DNA of 64,000 bases from Cloacibacillus porcorum (GCF_001701045.1 NZ_CP016757.1:186001-250000), one strand, 5' to 3'; shown: positions 16,730-25,600, numbered from the stretch's first letter. Notes: generated from the sequence alone by a model not told the origin. Numbers and translations are program-made.

Positions 16730-18015
16730 TGTTAGCTCTAATATTTATTCTTTTCGTAGTGGCTATTTTCAGCGGTACGCCGATCGTTTTTGCAATCGGA
16801 ACTGTTTCGGCCGCATTCTTGTATCTCATGGATATTCCGATGAATACGATTGCGATACGCATGATGGCGGGCCTCGACAGCTTCCCCCTGATGGCTATTC
16901 CATTTTTTGTCCTTGCTGGACAGCTTATGGACAGGGGAGGAATTGCACGGCGCATTATTGACTGGACAAGCGCGGTTGTCGGATGGGTAACTGGCAGTCT
17001 TCTCCTGATGACTGTTCTGGCCGGAGCCGGATTTGCGGCAATAACCGGTTCGGGGTCAGCATCCACCGCGGCTCTTTCTTCAATAATACTGCCGGAAATT
17101 CGCAAACGCGGATATGACGTTGATTTCACTGCCGTTATGCTCGCAGCCGGCGGCCTTCTGGGACCGATCATTCCTCCGAGCCTTTTCATGGTGGTTTTGG
17201 CGACCTGTTCACCGATCACGGTCTCTGTGAAGGATCTCTTTATGGGAGGAGTCATACCTGGCATTCTGATGTGCATTGCCATGATGATTTATGCATACCG
17301 TTTTGCCAAGACGCACGGCTCAGCCTACCGCGAGGATAAGCCATTCTCATGGAAAGATGTAATTAAATCTACCATTAATGCTCTGCCCGGGTTCTTAATG
17401 CCGGTCATAGTCGTCGGCGGCATCGTTACAGGAGCCTTTACGGCAACGGAATCAGCCGCCATGGCAGTTTTCGTCGGCCTTGTAGTAGGACTCTTCATCT
17501 ACAGGGAACTAAAATGGTCGGATATTCCTAATATCCTTGTAGATACCGGAGCTATTACAGCAGGTATCATGGTTATTTGCGGAATGGCAAGCGTATTTTC
17601 ATGGCTGATCTCGATCAACAATATGCCGGAGCTCGTGGGCAATTTTATGACCAATTTCTCCAGTTCAAAAATTGTCTTCCTGCTTGTAGTCAATATCTTC
17701 CTGTTGATTGTCGGTTGTTTCATGGAGACCGTCTCGGCTCTTCTGATCCTGATTCCGGTAATAATGCCGATAGCTGTCAACAGCTATGGAATCGACCCTG
17801 TGCATTTTGCCGTAATCGTTGTTATTAACCTTGCAATAGGAACGTTTACGCCTCCATACGGCATCTGCCTCTACGTTGCCGCGGCAATAGCCGGTCGTAC
17901 GATTAAGCAGGTAATGAAGTATGTCTGGGTCCCGATTGCGATATATGTCGGCGCGCTCCTTGTATTTACCTATGTTCCCCAGATTGTGCTTTTCCTGCCG
18001 AACATGGTTAAATAA
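16729..18015 (+). CDS. dctM: TRAP transporter large permease (DctM)
   Basis: 428-aa, 11-13 helix membrane protein forming the sodium-coupled translocation path. Landmarks are FPLMAIPFFVLAGQLMDRGG, AAGGLLGPIIPPSLFMV and NLAIGTFTPPYGICLYV, repeated Gly/Pro-rich hairpins of the ion-transporter superfamily. The length is normal. It completes the transporter with dctP and dctQ. Confidence 0.95.
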   Translation: MLALIFILFVVAIFSGTPIVFAIGTVSAAFLYLMDIPMNTIAIRMMAGLDSFPLMAIPFFVLAGQLMDRGGIARRIIDWTSAVVGWVTGSLLLMTVLAGAGFAAITGSGSASTAALSSIILPEIRKRGYDVDFTAVMLAAGGLLGPIIPPSLFMVVLATCSPITVSVKDLFMGGVIPGILMCIAMMIYAYRFAKTHGSAYREDKPFSWKDVIKSTINALPGFLMPVIVVGGIVTGAFTATESAAMAVFVGLVVGLFIYRELKWSDIPNILVDTGAITAGIMVICGMASVFSWLISINNMPELVGNFMTNFSSSKIVFLLVVNIFLLIVGCFMETVSALLILIPVIMPIAVNSYGIDPVHFAVIVVINLAIGTFTPPYGICLYVAAAIAGRTIKQVMKYVWVPIAIYVGALLVFTYVPQIVLFLPNMVK

Positions 18016-18106
18016 AAAGCTGTTCTCTGAACTATATGCAGCTTCATAGGTACGCAAAGTTATCATGATCATGAAATAAGTGTATGTATTTTGAGGAGGT
18101 ATATGT

Positions 18107-19789
18107 ATGTCAACGGAAAAATTCTCAGCGACAGTAATGAATCCTGTTGCTAAGGTCGAGACAGAGGCTGCTATAACGCCTGCGGCTAGACTGACTTGCC
18201 TGGAAGGTAAGAAAATAGCCTTATGGTGGAATGGCAAGTCAAAAGGCAACGTTGCATTAAACACAATAGCTGAACGCCTGAAAAAGGACTATAATGCTGA
18301 GACAGTGTTTTTTAAACAGGATTTGTTCCACAGCGAAGAGGCCTTCGCTGCCGTGACAGATGCCGGCTGTGCAGCGGTAGTTGCCGCCACGGCAGATTGT
18401 GGCTCAAGCGCAGTTACGCTTACGCGCGACCTGTGCGCCCTTGAAAAAATGGGCGTCCCCACTGTAATGCTTATAGCTAAACCCTTCTTGCTGATAAGCA
18501 ATGCCGAACTGCGCCTCAAAGGGCTCTTTAAAGTCAGCAGAGCAGTAATGGAGCATCCTCTCAACTCACTGCCTGAAGAAGAGGCTGCCCAGGTTGCAGA
18601 TGCTCTCTATGACGCAGTGGTTAAGGGGCTTACTCAGGACGGCGAAGCCTTGGATACGCCTGAGGCGGAAGCTGCAAGGCCCATCGAGGAAAAAGCAGAG
18701 CCTGAGCGTATAACAATTGAGGGAGAAAATTACTTTGATTTCAGCACAAACCTCAATCGTTATTTCATTAACCACGGTTGGAGCGATGGTCTCCCCTTAG
18801 TTCCTCCGACAGAGGCGGCAGTTAACCGTATGCTCTCCGGCACGAAACGCGGACGCGATGAAGTGCTTCTTAAATATCAGCCCGGCAACGGAGTCGCGAC
18901 CATTGAAAAGATTGCGGTCAACTGCGTCATGGCGGGATGCGAGCCTTCGCATCTTCCTGTTGTTGCAGCCGCAATCGAAGCAATGCACAAAGATGGATTC
19001 AACATTACCAGTCTGACACAGTCATCCGGCGCAGATACACCGATGGTGATGGTAAACGGACCTATCGCCAAAGAGATAGGAATGACGGCTGAAGGCGCCT
19101 GCCTTGGCCCCGGCAAATATTCAGCTGTCAATACCGCAATCGGAAGAGCGGTACGTCTTACGATGATGAATATCGGGCATTGCTATCCCAGTATCCGCGA
19201 CATTGACACACTCGGTTCGCCTAACAAATACGCGCTCTGTGCCTGCGAAAACGAGGATGACAACCCCTTCAACGAGCCGTACAATGTTGAAAAGGGATTC
19301 AAGCCCGGAACGAACTGTGTCACGACGATGCCCTGTCAGTCATTTATGGACGTTGAGGACCTCGAAAGCGGCAGACCTGAAGACCTCCTTATGACTATTG
19401 CCTGCACAATAGACACTATGGGATGGCCCGGCGCGCGCAGCTGGATGGGGTTCATCGATCCCAACGTCATGCATGTAACTGTCATCTTTGCGCCTGACCA
19501 TGCCAGGCTGATTACCAACAGTGGCTGGACCAAATTCGACGTTAGACAGTACCTCTATGCAAAGTGCCGCCGTGCCTGGGGGCAGTTCAAACATCTGGTT
19601 ATCCCACGTATTAAAGACGGTACCGTACACCCCGGTTACAGATGGCTTGCCACAGCATCGGATGACACAGAAGTTCCGATGGTAAGAGACCCAAGCTACT
19701 TCGATATCGCGGTTATCGGCGGGGCTGCCGGAAAGTCAGCTCTCTCCATGAACATCGGATGCCCGACAACAGTGGAGATAAAGAAGTAG
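18107..19789 (+). CDS. UGSC-family protein, cysteine form (paralogue of 12507-14225)
   Basis: 560-aa homologue of the selenoprotein, colinear throughout. At the Sec position it has Cys98 in TADCGSS. The second redox Cys of U-G-S-C is replaced by Ser, so this copy has a lone thiol and cannot form the same intramolecular pair. The C-terminal domain (NHGWSDGLPLVPPTEAA and NCVMAGCEPSH) is conserved. It may be a partner subunit or a non-redox paralogue rather than a simple Sec-free backup. GAGGAGG precedes the ATG. It directly follows dctM. Confidence 0.88.
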   Translation: MSTEKFSATVMNPVAKVETEAAITPAARLTCLEGKKIALWWNGKSKGNVALNTIAERLKKDYNAETVFFKQDLFHSEEAFAAVTDAGCAAVVAATADCGSSAVTLTRDLCALEKMGVPTVMLIAKPFLLISNAELRLKGLFKVSRAVMEHPLNSLPEEEAAQVADALYDAVVKGLTQDGEALDTPEAEAARPIEEKAEPERITIEGENYFDFSTNLNRYFINHGWSDGLPLVPPTEAAVNRMLSGTKRGRDEVLLKYQPGNGVATIEKIAVNCVMAGCEPSHLPVVAAAIEAMHKDGFNITSLTQSSGADTPMVMVNGPIAKEIGMTAEGACLGPGKYSAVNTAIGRAVRLTMMNIGHCYPSIRDIDTLGSPNKYALCACENEDDNPFNEPYNVEKGFKPGTNCVTTMPCQSFMDVEDLESGRPEDLLMTIACTIDTMGWPGARSWMGFIDPNVMHVTVIFAPDHARLITNSGWTKFDVRQYLYAKCRRAWGQFKHLVIPRIKDGTVHPGYRWLATASDDTEVPMVRDPSYFDIAVIGGAAGKSALSMNIGCPTTVEIKK

Positions 19790-19802
19790 TATACTAGAAT
19801 GG

Positions 19803-19878
19803 AATAACATGGTCACTTGCCGTGTGCCTGTCATTGAACTGTGCCCTGCAAAAGGCAAGTTGACCATGTTATTTTTGC
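19803..19878 (+). terminator. terminator after the Cys-type UGSC gene
   Basis: AATAACATGGTcACTTGCC pairs with GGCAAGTtgACCATGTTATT and is followed by TTTTT. It separates the transporter/UGSC unit from the NifU-like gene. Confidence 0.85.
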
Positions 19879-19934
19879 TGTATCGAGAATCATTTAAATT
19901 TCTAATTGCTTTTGACTTCTCTGAAGGAGGAATA

Positions 19935-20195
19935 ATGGTGGTAGATAAGGAAGTAGTAAAGAGCGCATTAGAGCCGCTCGAAGAGAGTTTCGCATCAGAT
20001 GGTTCCAAAATTGAGATTAGCTCAATTGAAGGCAACACAGTTAATATTAAAATTGTAGTTTTCCCCGGCGGCTGCCGCGAGTGCATCCTTCCTGCCGACT
20101 ACCTTGAGGAAATGTTTAAGAACAATATAGAAGAAGAGGCAGAGGAAGAGGTTCAGGTACACGTTGAAATAGAAGACCACTCTAAAGAACATTAA
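19935..20195 (+). CDS. NifU C-terminal-domain-like small protein
   Basis: 86-aa cytoplasmic protein resembling the NifU C-terminal (Nfu) domain: VKSALEPLEESFASDG, a beta region, then GGCRECILP with the Cys-x-x-Cys that carries an iron-sulfur cluster in Nfu proteins. The acidic C-terminus is not typical. Start ATG 19935 follows GGAGG. The position suggests cluster delivery or a redox/selenium role for the UGSC proteins; this is inference. Stand-alone Nfu domains are otherwise general Fe-S carriers. Confidence 0.75.
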   Translation: MVVDKEVVKSALEPLEESFASDGSKIEISSIEGNTVNIKIVVFPGGCRECILPADYLEEMFKNNIEEEAEEEVQVHVEIEDHSKEH

Positions 20196-20445
20196 GGTCT
20201 GTTGTTTCTATTTTAGCTCTTAAATTAAACCTAAATCGAATACCTTAGCTGAGACATTTACCCTCATACAAGCATCTGTCAGTTAAAGCTGACGTTTATG
20301 TTTAAAGCTGCGGCATGTACTTTTTCCGGTAAAATTTAGTGCAAACTATATTTTTTACCGGAAGGAGTATATGCCACAATAATTTAGATTTGATAAATTA
20401 ACAATGAATTGCAGTTAGCTTTAATGTGCGTAAAGGAGAGATATT
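20196..20445 (+). promoter_or_regulatory. leader region of the hydantoinase gene with a strong dyad
   Basis: Contains perfect 11-base arms TTCCGGTAAAA (20324-20334) and TTTTACCGGAA (20353-20363). The right arm merges into GGAAGGAG followed by ATG CCA CAA TAA, a three-codon ORF with a good ribosome-binding site. The dyad may be an operator or an attenuating hairpin. Confidence 0.5.
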
Positions 20446-21849
20446 ATGGAATCTGAAAAATGGGTCATCAAGAACGGCACCATCGTCAATCCTGAATATG
20501 GTGAAATTAAAGCTGACATTAAAATTGAAAACGGGATTGTTACCGCAATCGGAAGAGGCCTTTGTGAGGAAGGCTGTAAGGTGTATGACGCAGCTGATAA
20601 ATATTTGTTCCCGGGGTTTATAGATACTCATGTTCATCTGGGGAATTTTAATTCCTTTGAAGACGACTGCCGCTCTGAAACGATATCAGCCGCGGCAGGC
20701 GGAGTTACGACTGTATGCCAGATGGCAAAAGCTTCAAAACTTACGAAATTTAGGCCGCCCCAGACCAGCTACCATGAAGTTCTGGATGAAATAACAGACA
20801 TAATTGACAATAATTCTTCAGTTGACATCGCCTTGCATCTTAACTTAAGCTCTTATGAACAGATAGATGAAATAGCCTCCTATGCGGAGCTCGGCCATAC
20901 CTCATTCAAGTTCTTCATGAGCTACGTAGGTATGGAGGGGGCTATTAAAATGGGGGCTATCGGAGTAAGAGACGGCATTATATATGCCGCCTTAAACAAA
21001 GTTTCCGAAGTGCCCGGCACATTGGCGATTGTACACTGTGAAAATGACGACCTTATTGAATTTTTCCAGAGATCTATGACGGAAAAAGATAAAGAAAATA
21101 TATCCTTTTCAGATTTTGCTAAGAGCCGCCCCTCTATAGCGGAAGCGGAAAATATACACAGACTGCTATATTACGCCGCTGAAACGGGGGCAACAGTCTA
21201 TGTGCCGCACGTATCTTCCATAAAAGCCATAAACGTTGTGAAAGAAGCGCGTAAAAACAGCGGCGTGAAGGTATTCGTAGAAACCTGTCCCCAATACCTT
21301 GTACTGACTCACGAAGAGGCAAATAAAATGCCCGGAGCAATTGCTAAGGTTACCCCAACAATGCGGAACCGGGAAACATTGGATTATTTGTGGGAATGCA
21401 TTAAAGATGGAACTATAAATACCATTGGAACAGACCATTGTTCTCTGGGCCTCGACAAAAAGAAAAGTGTATGGTACAGCCCTGGCGGTTTTCCTGGAAT
21501 TGAAACTATAGCTCCTTTAATTATTACCGAAGCAAGAAAAAGAGGTATTTCTTTACAAAGAGTTTCGCAAATTCTTTCTTACAATGCGGCGAAAATTTTT
21601 GGGATGTTGCCTAGAAAAGGGACTCTTCGAATTGGAGCCGATGCAGATATTGCAATTTTAGACTTAAACAAAGAAGTTACAATTAAAGCTGAAAACCTTC
21701 ATTCCTCAAGTACATTTACTCCCTATGAAGGTTTTAAAACAAAGGCTTATGTTGAAGCAACTTTCTTACGTGGGGATCTAATATGGAGAGACGGTGATTT
21801 ACTCAAGGCAAAGACAGGTAAAACGGTATTAAGAAAGCCGCTAGAATAA
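20446..21849 (+). CDS. dihydropyrimidinase/hydantoinase-like amidohydrolase
   Basis: 467-aa cyclic-amide hydrolase of the D-hydantoinase/dihydropyrimidinase/allantoinase group. Metal ligands are visible: His62 and His64 in DTHVHLG, the lysine expected to be carbamylated (Lys155 in TSFKFFMSY), His197 (VHCEND), His255 (VPHVSS) and Asp in GTDHCS. It would open a five- or six-membered cyclic amide (hydantoin-like) to an N-carbamoyl acid. It lies downstream of the UGSC/TRAP genes with its own leader, so its substrate may be what the TRAP system imports. Slightly longer N-carbamoyl processing genes are absent locally. Confidence 0.88.
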   Translation: MESEKWVIKNGTIVNPEYGEIKADIKIENGIVTAIGRGLCEEGCKVYDAADKYLFPGFIDTHVHLGNFNSFEDDCRSETISAAAGGVTTVCQMAKASKLTKFRPPQTSYHEVLDEITDIIDNNSSVDIALHLNLSSYEQIDEIASYAELGHTSFKFFMSYVGMEGAIKMGAIGVRDGIIYAALNKVSEVPGTLAIVHCENDDLIEFFQRSMTEKDKENISFSDFAKSRPSIAEAENIHRLLYYAAETGATVYVPHVSSIKAINVVKEARKNSGVKVFVETCPQYLVLTHEEANKMPGAIAKVTPTMRNRETLDYLWECIKDGTINTIGTDHCSLGLDKKKSVWYSPGGFPGIETIAPLIITEARKRGISLQRVSQILSYNAAKIFGMLPRKGTLRIGADADIAILDLNKEVTIKAENLHSSSTFTPYEGFKTKAYVEATFLRGDLIWRDGDLLKAKTGKTVLRKPLE

Positions 21850-21979
21850 CCTAATCCAAAGTTTTTTTATAAAGCTATGGTAATCGGCACTTTGACTCCG
21901 CCTGGTAACGTCAGATTTTTGAGTTGGTGCTTGAAATTTTAGGAAAAATGCTTTTTTCAGTGGCGATTATATTAAAAAA

Positions 21980-22265
21980 ATGAAATACGATAGGAATATT
22001 TTAAGTGAAAGAATGATACAGACGCGCGGCAAACACTCGCAGGGCGAGATGGCAAGACGCTTTGGTATAACGCAGGCATACCTCAGCTAGATAGAGGAAA
22101 AGGTTTCTGGCAGCAAGGAGCTGTTGTTTCCCTCTGTGCAAAACAATGACCTGTCGGTCTATTCCCCCGCGCAGTTGGCGGTGCAGCTGAAAAATTCTTT
22201 TGTAACACATCCCTTTGTAATAATCACAGAAAAGGCCCATATGGAAAATTGTCTTAGATATTCTA
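21980..22265 (+). pseudogene. truncated copy of the XRE/S24-like regulator
   Basis: Starts MKYDRNILSERMIQTRGKHS and keeps the HTH up to AYLS, then TAG where the intact homologue at 24859-25524 has Glu. The middle is deleted. It resumes with FVTHPFVIITEKAHMENC-like sequence and then degenerates. The copies share upstream bases as well, so this is a duplicated, decayed regulator in direct orientation on the other side of the protease genes. Confidence 0.85.
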
Positions 22266-22328
22266 CGACTTGTTCGAGGTTTACACAGAATCGGGGATAA
22301 TCTCGAAGGATCAAGAAACATAAAAGAC

Positions 22329-22362
22329 GGGGCGTACCGTGAAGGCACGCCCCGCATTTTTT
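22329..22362. terminator. bidirectional terminator
   Basis: GGGGCGT and ACGCCCC form a hairpin with A/T runs on both sides (GCATTTTTT on plus, AAAAG-complement on minus). It lies between the regulator pseudogene and the 3' end of the subtilase gene. Confidence 0.75.
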
Positions 22363-22383
22363 CAGTGAGGATTATCTCTGGAG

Positions 22384-24147
22384 CTATCTTTTCTTTTTGA
22401 AAAATGCCACAGCCATGACTGACAACAGCGCCACAAATGGGATTCCGCCGTTGCATCCGCTGCTGCCGCCCGACGGCTTAGGCGTGGGAGTCGGAGCAGG
22501 AGCCCCGGCTTTCATCGCCGCGCCGAGGTCAAGCATTCCGTATGCGGATTTGCCTTCCTTGGCGAAATTCTTGTCGGCGTTGTTGAGCAGAAGCTCCTTT
22601 ATCTCTCCCGCCGTCTTATCTGGATAGGCCGCGCAGAGCAGCGCCACCGCACCGGTTACGTGCGGAGCGGCCATGGAGGTACCATTATACTTTCCATAAA
22701 GATCCTCTGACGTTACCTTGCCGTTAAGCCAAACGTACCTTGGGAGAGTGCTCATAATCGCCGCGCCTGGCGCTGCAATATCAACGTAATTTGGACTGTA
22801 ATTGGAAAAATCACACCATGATTTATCGGCGCTGACTGCTCCGACGGTGATTAAATTAGCCAGCTTAAAGCATGCGGGAACACATATTTTCCATCTATAA
22901 TCTTCTTTGGGGTTATAGGGATCGCTGCCTGGCCCTCCGGGTGCGTCCAAATTTTGAAATTCATTGCCGGCGGCGGCGGCGAGAATCACGCCGGCATCAG
23001 ACACAGCCTTGAATGCCACATAATAAGGGTCGTCTTCAAGTTCATATTGATATGGTGGCGTGTACCAACCTCCCCAAGACATATTGACGGCGCGGATATT
23101 CAGTCCTGCCTTTTTCTGCTGAAGGATTATGTTCAAACCTTCGATTATTTGTCCAGTAGAGAATCCATCTGTATCGATACATTGTACTTCATTATTATTA
23201 TCAAGGGTTACGTTGGTCATACCGATGCCAAGTAACCTGACCTTCCAGTTCACGCCGGTGACGCCCAGGCTATTATTTCCTACAGCGCCGATAGTTCCTG
23301 CCACATGGGTCCCATGGCTGTCGAGATCCCCCCATGAATCTAAACGCACGTCATCAGGGTCGAATTGTCCGCTTATTTTTTTAGTGTTAGTACCTATAAA
23401 TTCCTCTGTATCACCACTCTTCTTATAAATATCGTATATTTGAAGAACCCCGCATCCCGCGTAATTGCCATTGAAAGTTCCCAGATTGCCCGCTAAGTCT
23501 TCGTGTTCATGGTCGATGCCTGTGTCTAGAACGACAACGTAGACATCTTCCTTACCCGTCGTTTTATCCCACGCGGAGGGAGCGTTTATTGCGCTTAGGC
23601 CCCACATTTCGTTATACATTGGGTCGTTGGGGCTGGCTGCGGCAGACATGTTTTGCCCGCTTGCCTTCTCATTTTCCACATTCTTTGCCGTAGAAATATA
23701 GTGTATATAATTAGGAACGGCGCTCAATACGTTGCTGTCTTTTTTCAGCTCTTTAATCAGCTCTTCCGTCGTCTTCTCGTTGGAATAGATCATCATTACT
23801 ACCTTATCAGAATTAATTGACACGGCATCGTAAGTGGCTGCGAGAACGGCGTTTGCAGACCTGGCAACGCCGGCGCTGACGTTGTTGATTTTGTCGAGCG
23901 CCTGCGTGTGAGACATTTTTGATAACGTAAGGCGGTCTTGCTGCGGTTTTTTTGCTACTACCAATACGCTGCCTTCAATATATCTCCCCTTAGAAAAGGC
24001 CTGATTGACAGCCGTGTTGTCGCCGGATGAAATCTTGTCCAAATTTAATTTAAAGTCATATTTGGTTCGTTCCTGCCCAAATGCTGATACACAAAGTATT
24101 ACTAACAAAAATAGAGACAACACCAGTCTCTTCATCTGTTTATTCAT
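22384..24147 (-). CDS. secreted S8 (subtilisin-like) peptidase with Synerg-CTERM tail
   Basis: About 587-aa exported serine protease. It has a signal peptide (LVLSLFLLVILCVSAFG), an inhibitor_I9-like propeptide about 55-155, and a catalytic triad: Asp in VVLDTGID (about 208), His in SHGTHVAG (about 278), Ser in NGTSMAAPH (about 491), with oxyanion Asn in AAAGNEF. A Pro/Thr linker precedes SGCNGG, a hydrophobic helix and FKKKR, read as Synerg-CTERM. ATG 24147 has GGAAAGG nine bases ahead; ATG 24156 is too close. It probably acts at the cell surface. The gene immediately upstream encodes a free propeptide homologue. Confidence 0.93.
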   Translation of the reverse strand: MNKQMKRLVLSLFLLVILCVSAFGQERTKYDFKLNLDKISSGDNTAVNQAFSKGRYIEGSVLVVAKKPQQDRLTLSKMSHTQALDKINNVSAGVARSANAVLAATYDAVSINSDKVVMMIYSNEKTTEELIKELKKDSNVLSAVPNYIHYISTAKNVENEKASGQNMSAAASPNDPMYNEMWGLSAINAPSAWDKTTGKEDVYVVVLDTGIDHEHEDLAGNLGTFNGNYAGCGVLQIYDIYKKSGDTEEFIGTNTKKISGQFDPDDVRLDSWGDLDSHGTHVAGTIGAVGNNSLGVTGVNWKVRLLGIGMTNVTLDNNNEVQCIDTDGFSTGQIIEGLNIILQQKKAGLNIRAVNMSWGGWYTPPYQYELEDDPYYVAFKAVSDAGVILAAAAGNEFQNLDAPGGPGSDPYNPKEDYRWKICVPACFKLANLITVGAVSADKSWCDFSNYSPNYVDIAAPGAAIMSTLPRYVWLNGKVTSEDLYGKYNGTSMAAPHVTGAVALLCAAYPDKTAGEIKELLLNNADKNFAKEGKSAYGMLDLGAAMKAGAPAPTPTPKPSGGSSGCNGGIPFVALLSVMAVAFFKKKR

Positions 24148-24170
24148 CCTGTTCATCCTTTCCGTATGTT

Positions 24171-24560
24171 TTACATAGTATCCAGTCTGTTTATATAGTT
24201 TGGCCTCACGTTTATGACGTCCGGTTCTGCGCTAAGCCTTTTAATGATCTGTACCGTAGTCAAGGTGTCCGAATGCATGTGAATATAAAGTTTTCCTCCG
24301 CCTTCGGCGGGGAATACGATATACGAGACAACTTCCGCGTCGGCTGTCTCCGCCAAACGTTTTGCCTTTTCAGATATGATCCCGTCAAATAAGGTTTTAT
24401 CTTTTTTTTCTAAATTTGTTTCCTCCTCCGTTATAATTACAAGCATAAGAACACTGCCTTCGACATACTCACGTAAAGTCCTTTTGTAACTTTCCGCCTG
24501 AGCGCCTATAGCTGACAGAGAAACAGCGATCACAAACGCAAATATAAAAACCTTGTGCAA
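24171..24560 (-). CDS. secreted free-standing subtilase propeptide (I9-like) homologue
   Basis: 129-aa protein with a signal peptide (VFIFAFVIAVSLSAIGAQA). The mature part aligns with the propeptide of the neighbouring subtilase: YVEGSVLMLV matches YIEGSVLVVA, and LSAEPDVINVRPNYINRL matches LKKDSNVLSAVPNYIHYI. There is no protease domain. It probably acts in trans as an inhibitor or folding helper of the protease encoded 23 bases downstream. The only usable start is TTG 24560, with GGGAGG some 13 bases ahead. Confidence 0.8.
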   Translation of the reverse strand: MHKVFIFAFVIAVSLSAIGAQAESYKRTLREYVEGSVLMLVIITEEETNLEKKDKTLFDGIISEKAKRLAETADAEVVSYIVFPAEGGGKLYIHMHSDTLTTVQIIKRLSAEPDVINVRPNYINRLDTM

Positions 24561-24858
24561 ATGAGATTTTCAACCTCCCTCTTGTGGACGATACCGTCCA
24601 CTTTCAACGATGCGCAGGATTTTGCATCATGCTGTGCAATTTCCGTAGAACTATTCTTTTTTATGGCAAAATAACAACAATAACCACCCTTTATAAGGTA
24701 ATTTCATGATAAAGGTGTATTGTTTTGTAAAAACGTAAAATTACTGGAACAAGCGCTTATGCTTATTTTAGCTATTAGCTTAATTATGTCAATGCTTATA
24801 GCTAAAATTGAGTTAAAAACTGTTGGCAAGTCAATCAGCTGTCAGCTATATTGAAAAA

Positions 24859-25524
24859 ATGAAATATAATAAGAATATATTAAGCGAAAGAATGATACAG
24901 ATCCGCGGCGAACGTTCGCAGGGCGAGATGGCGCGGCTCCTTGGAATAACTCAGGCATATCTCAGCGAGATCGAGAGAGGCAAGAAAATCCCCTCAAATC
25001 AGGTGCTGCTCTCAATCGCCGAGGTTTATGGCACTTCCGTTGCCTATCTCCTTGGAGAGATTGAATTTTCCGAGCCGCTTGCGCCGATGTACCGCACGCA
25101 ACACCAGCAGCGTAAAGACAAAAATGTTGTAATTTCCGCAGCACCGTTATTTGCCGATGCGCGAAATAATGATTTGCCGGTATATTCTTTCGCGCAGTTG
25201 GCGGTACAGCTGAAAAATTCTTTCATAAAGCGGCCATTTGTGATAATTACAGAGACGGCGCATATGGAAAATTTCCAAATACCAAACGGTGCTGAGGTAA
25301 CGATAAATCCTCTGGAAAGTTATCATGATTTTGATATCGTGTTAGTCCAGTATAAGGAGGCCCTAGCGTTGAAACGTATTTCGTTTAGGGCAGATGGCGG
25401 TTTTGACTTAATAGATTCACGCGGCGTATCAGCAACCGTTCTAAAAGACGATCTTAACGGAGGTTTGTTCCAAGTGATAGGGAAAGCCGTTTCCGTGACA
25501 TACAAAATCGATCACGGCCTGTAA
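24859..25524 (+). CDS. XRE-family repressor with degenerate S24/LexA-like domain
   Basis: 221-aa CI-like regulator. The HTH spans residues about 5-60 (SQGEMARLLGITQAYLSEIERG). The C-terminal half (about 115-220) has the S24 layout: GAEVTINPLESYHDFDIVLV then ALALKRISF with the lysine. At the nucleophile position, where Ser-Met is expected, it reads AHMEN, so self-cleavage looks lost. It probably responds by another signal. ATG 24859 is preferred over TTG 24823, because the homologous pseudogene shares this start. It is divergent from the propeptide-protease pair, its likely target. Confidence 0.85.
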   Translation: MKYNKNILSERMIQIRGERSQGEMARLLGITQAYLSEIERGKKIPSNQVLLSIAEVYGTSVAYLLGEIEFSEPLAPMYRTQHQQRKDKNVVISAAPLFADARNNDLPVYSFAQLAVQLKNSFIKRPFVIITETAHMENFQIPNGAEVTINPLESYHDFDIVLVQYKEALALKRISFRADGGFDLIDSRGVSATVLKDDLNGGLFQVIGKAVSVTYKIDHGL

Positions 25525-25559
25525 TAAAACCACGGTGCCGCGCGCGGATAGAGAAAGGG

Positions 25560-25600
25560 TTAAGCCCTCCCGCGTCAGGAGGGCTTTGAGGGGTTTTGTG
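25560..25600 (+). terminator. terminator after the XRE regulator
   Basis: AAGCCCTCC and GGAGGGCTT form a hairpin followed by a T-containing tail (GAGGGGTTTTGTG). Confidence 0.75.
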
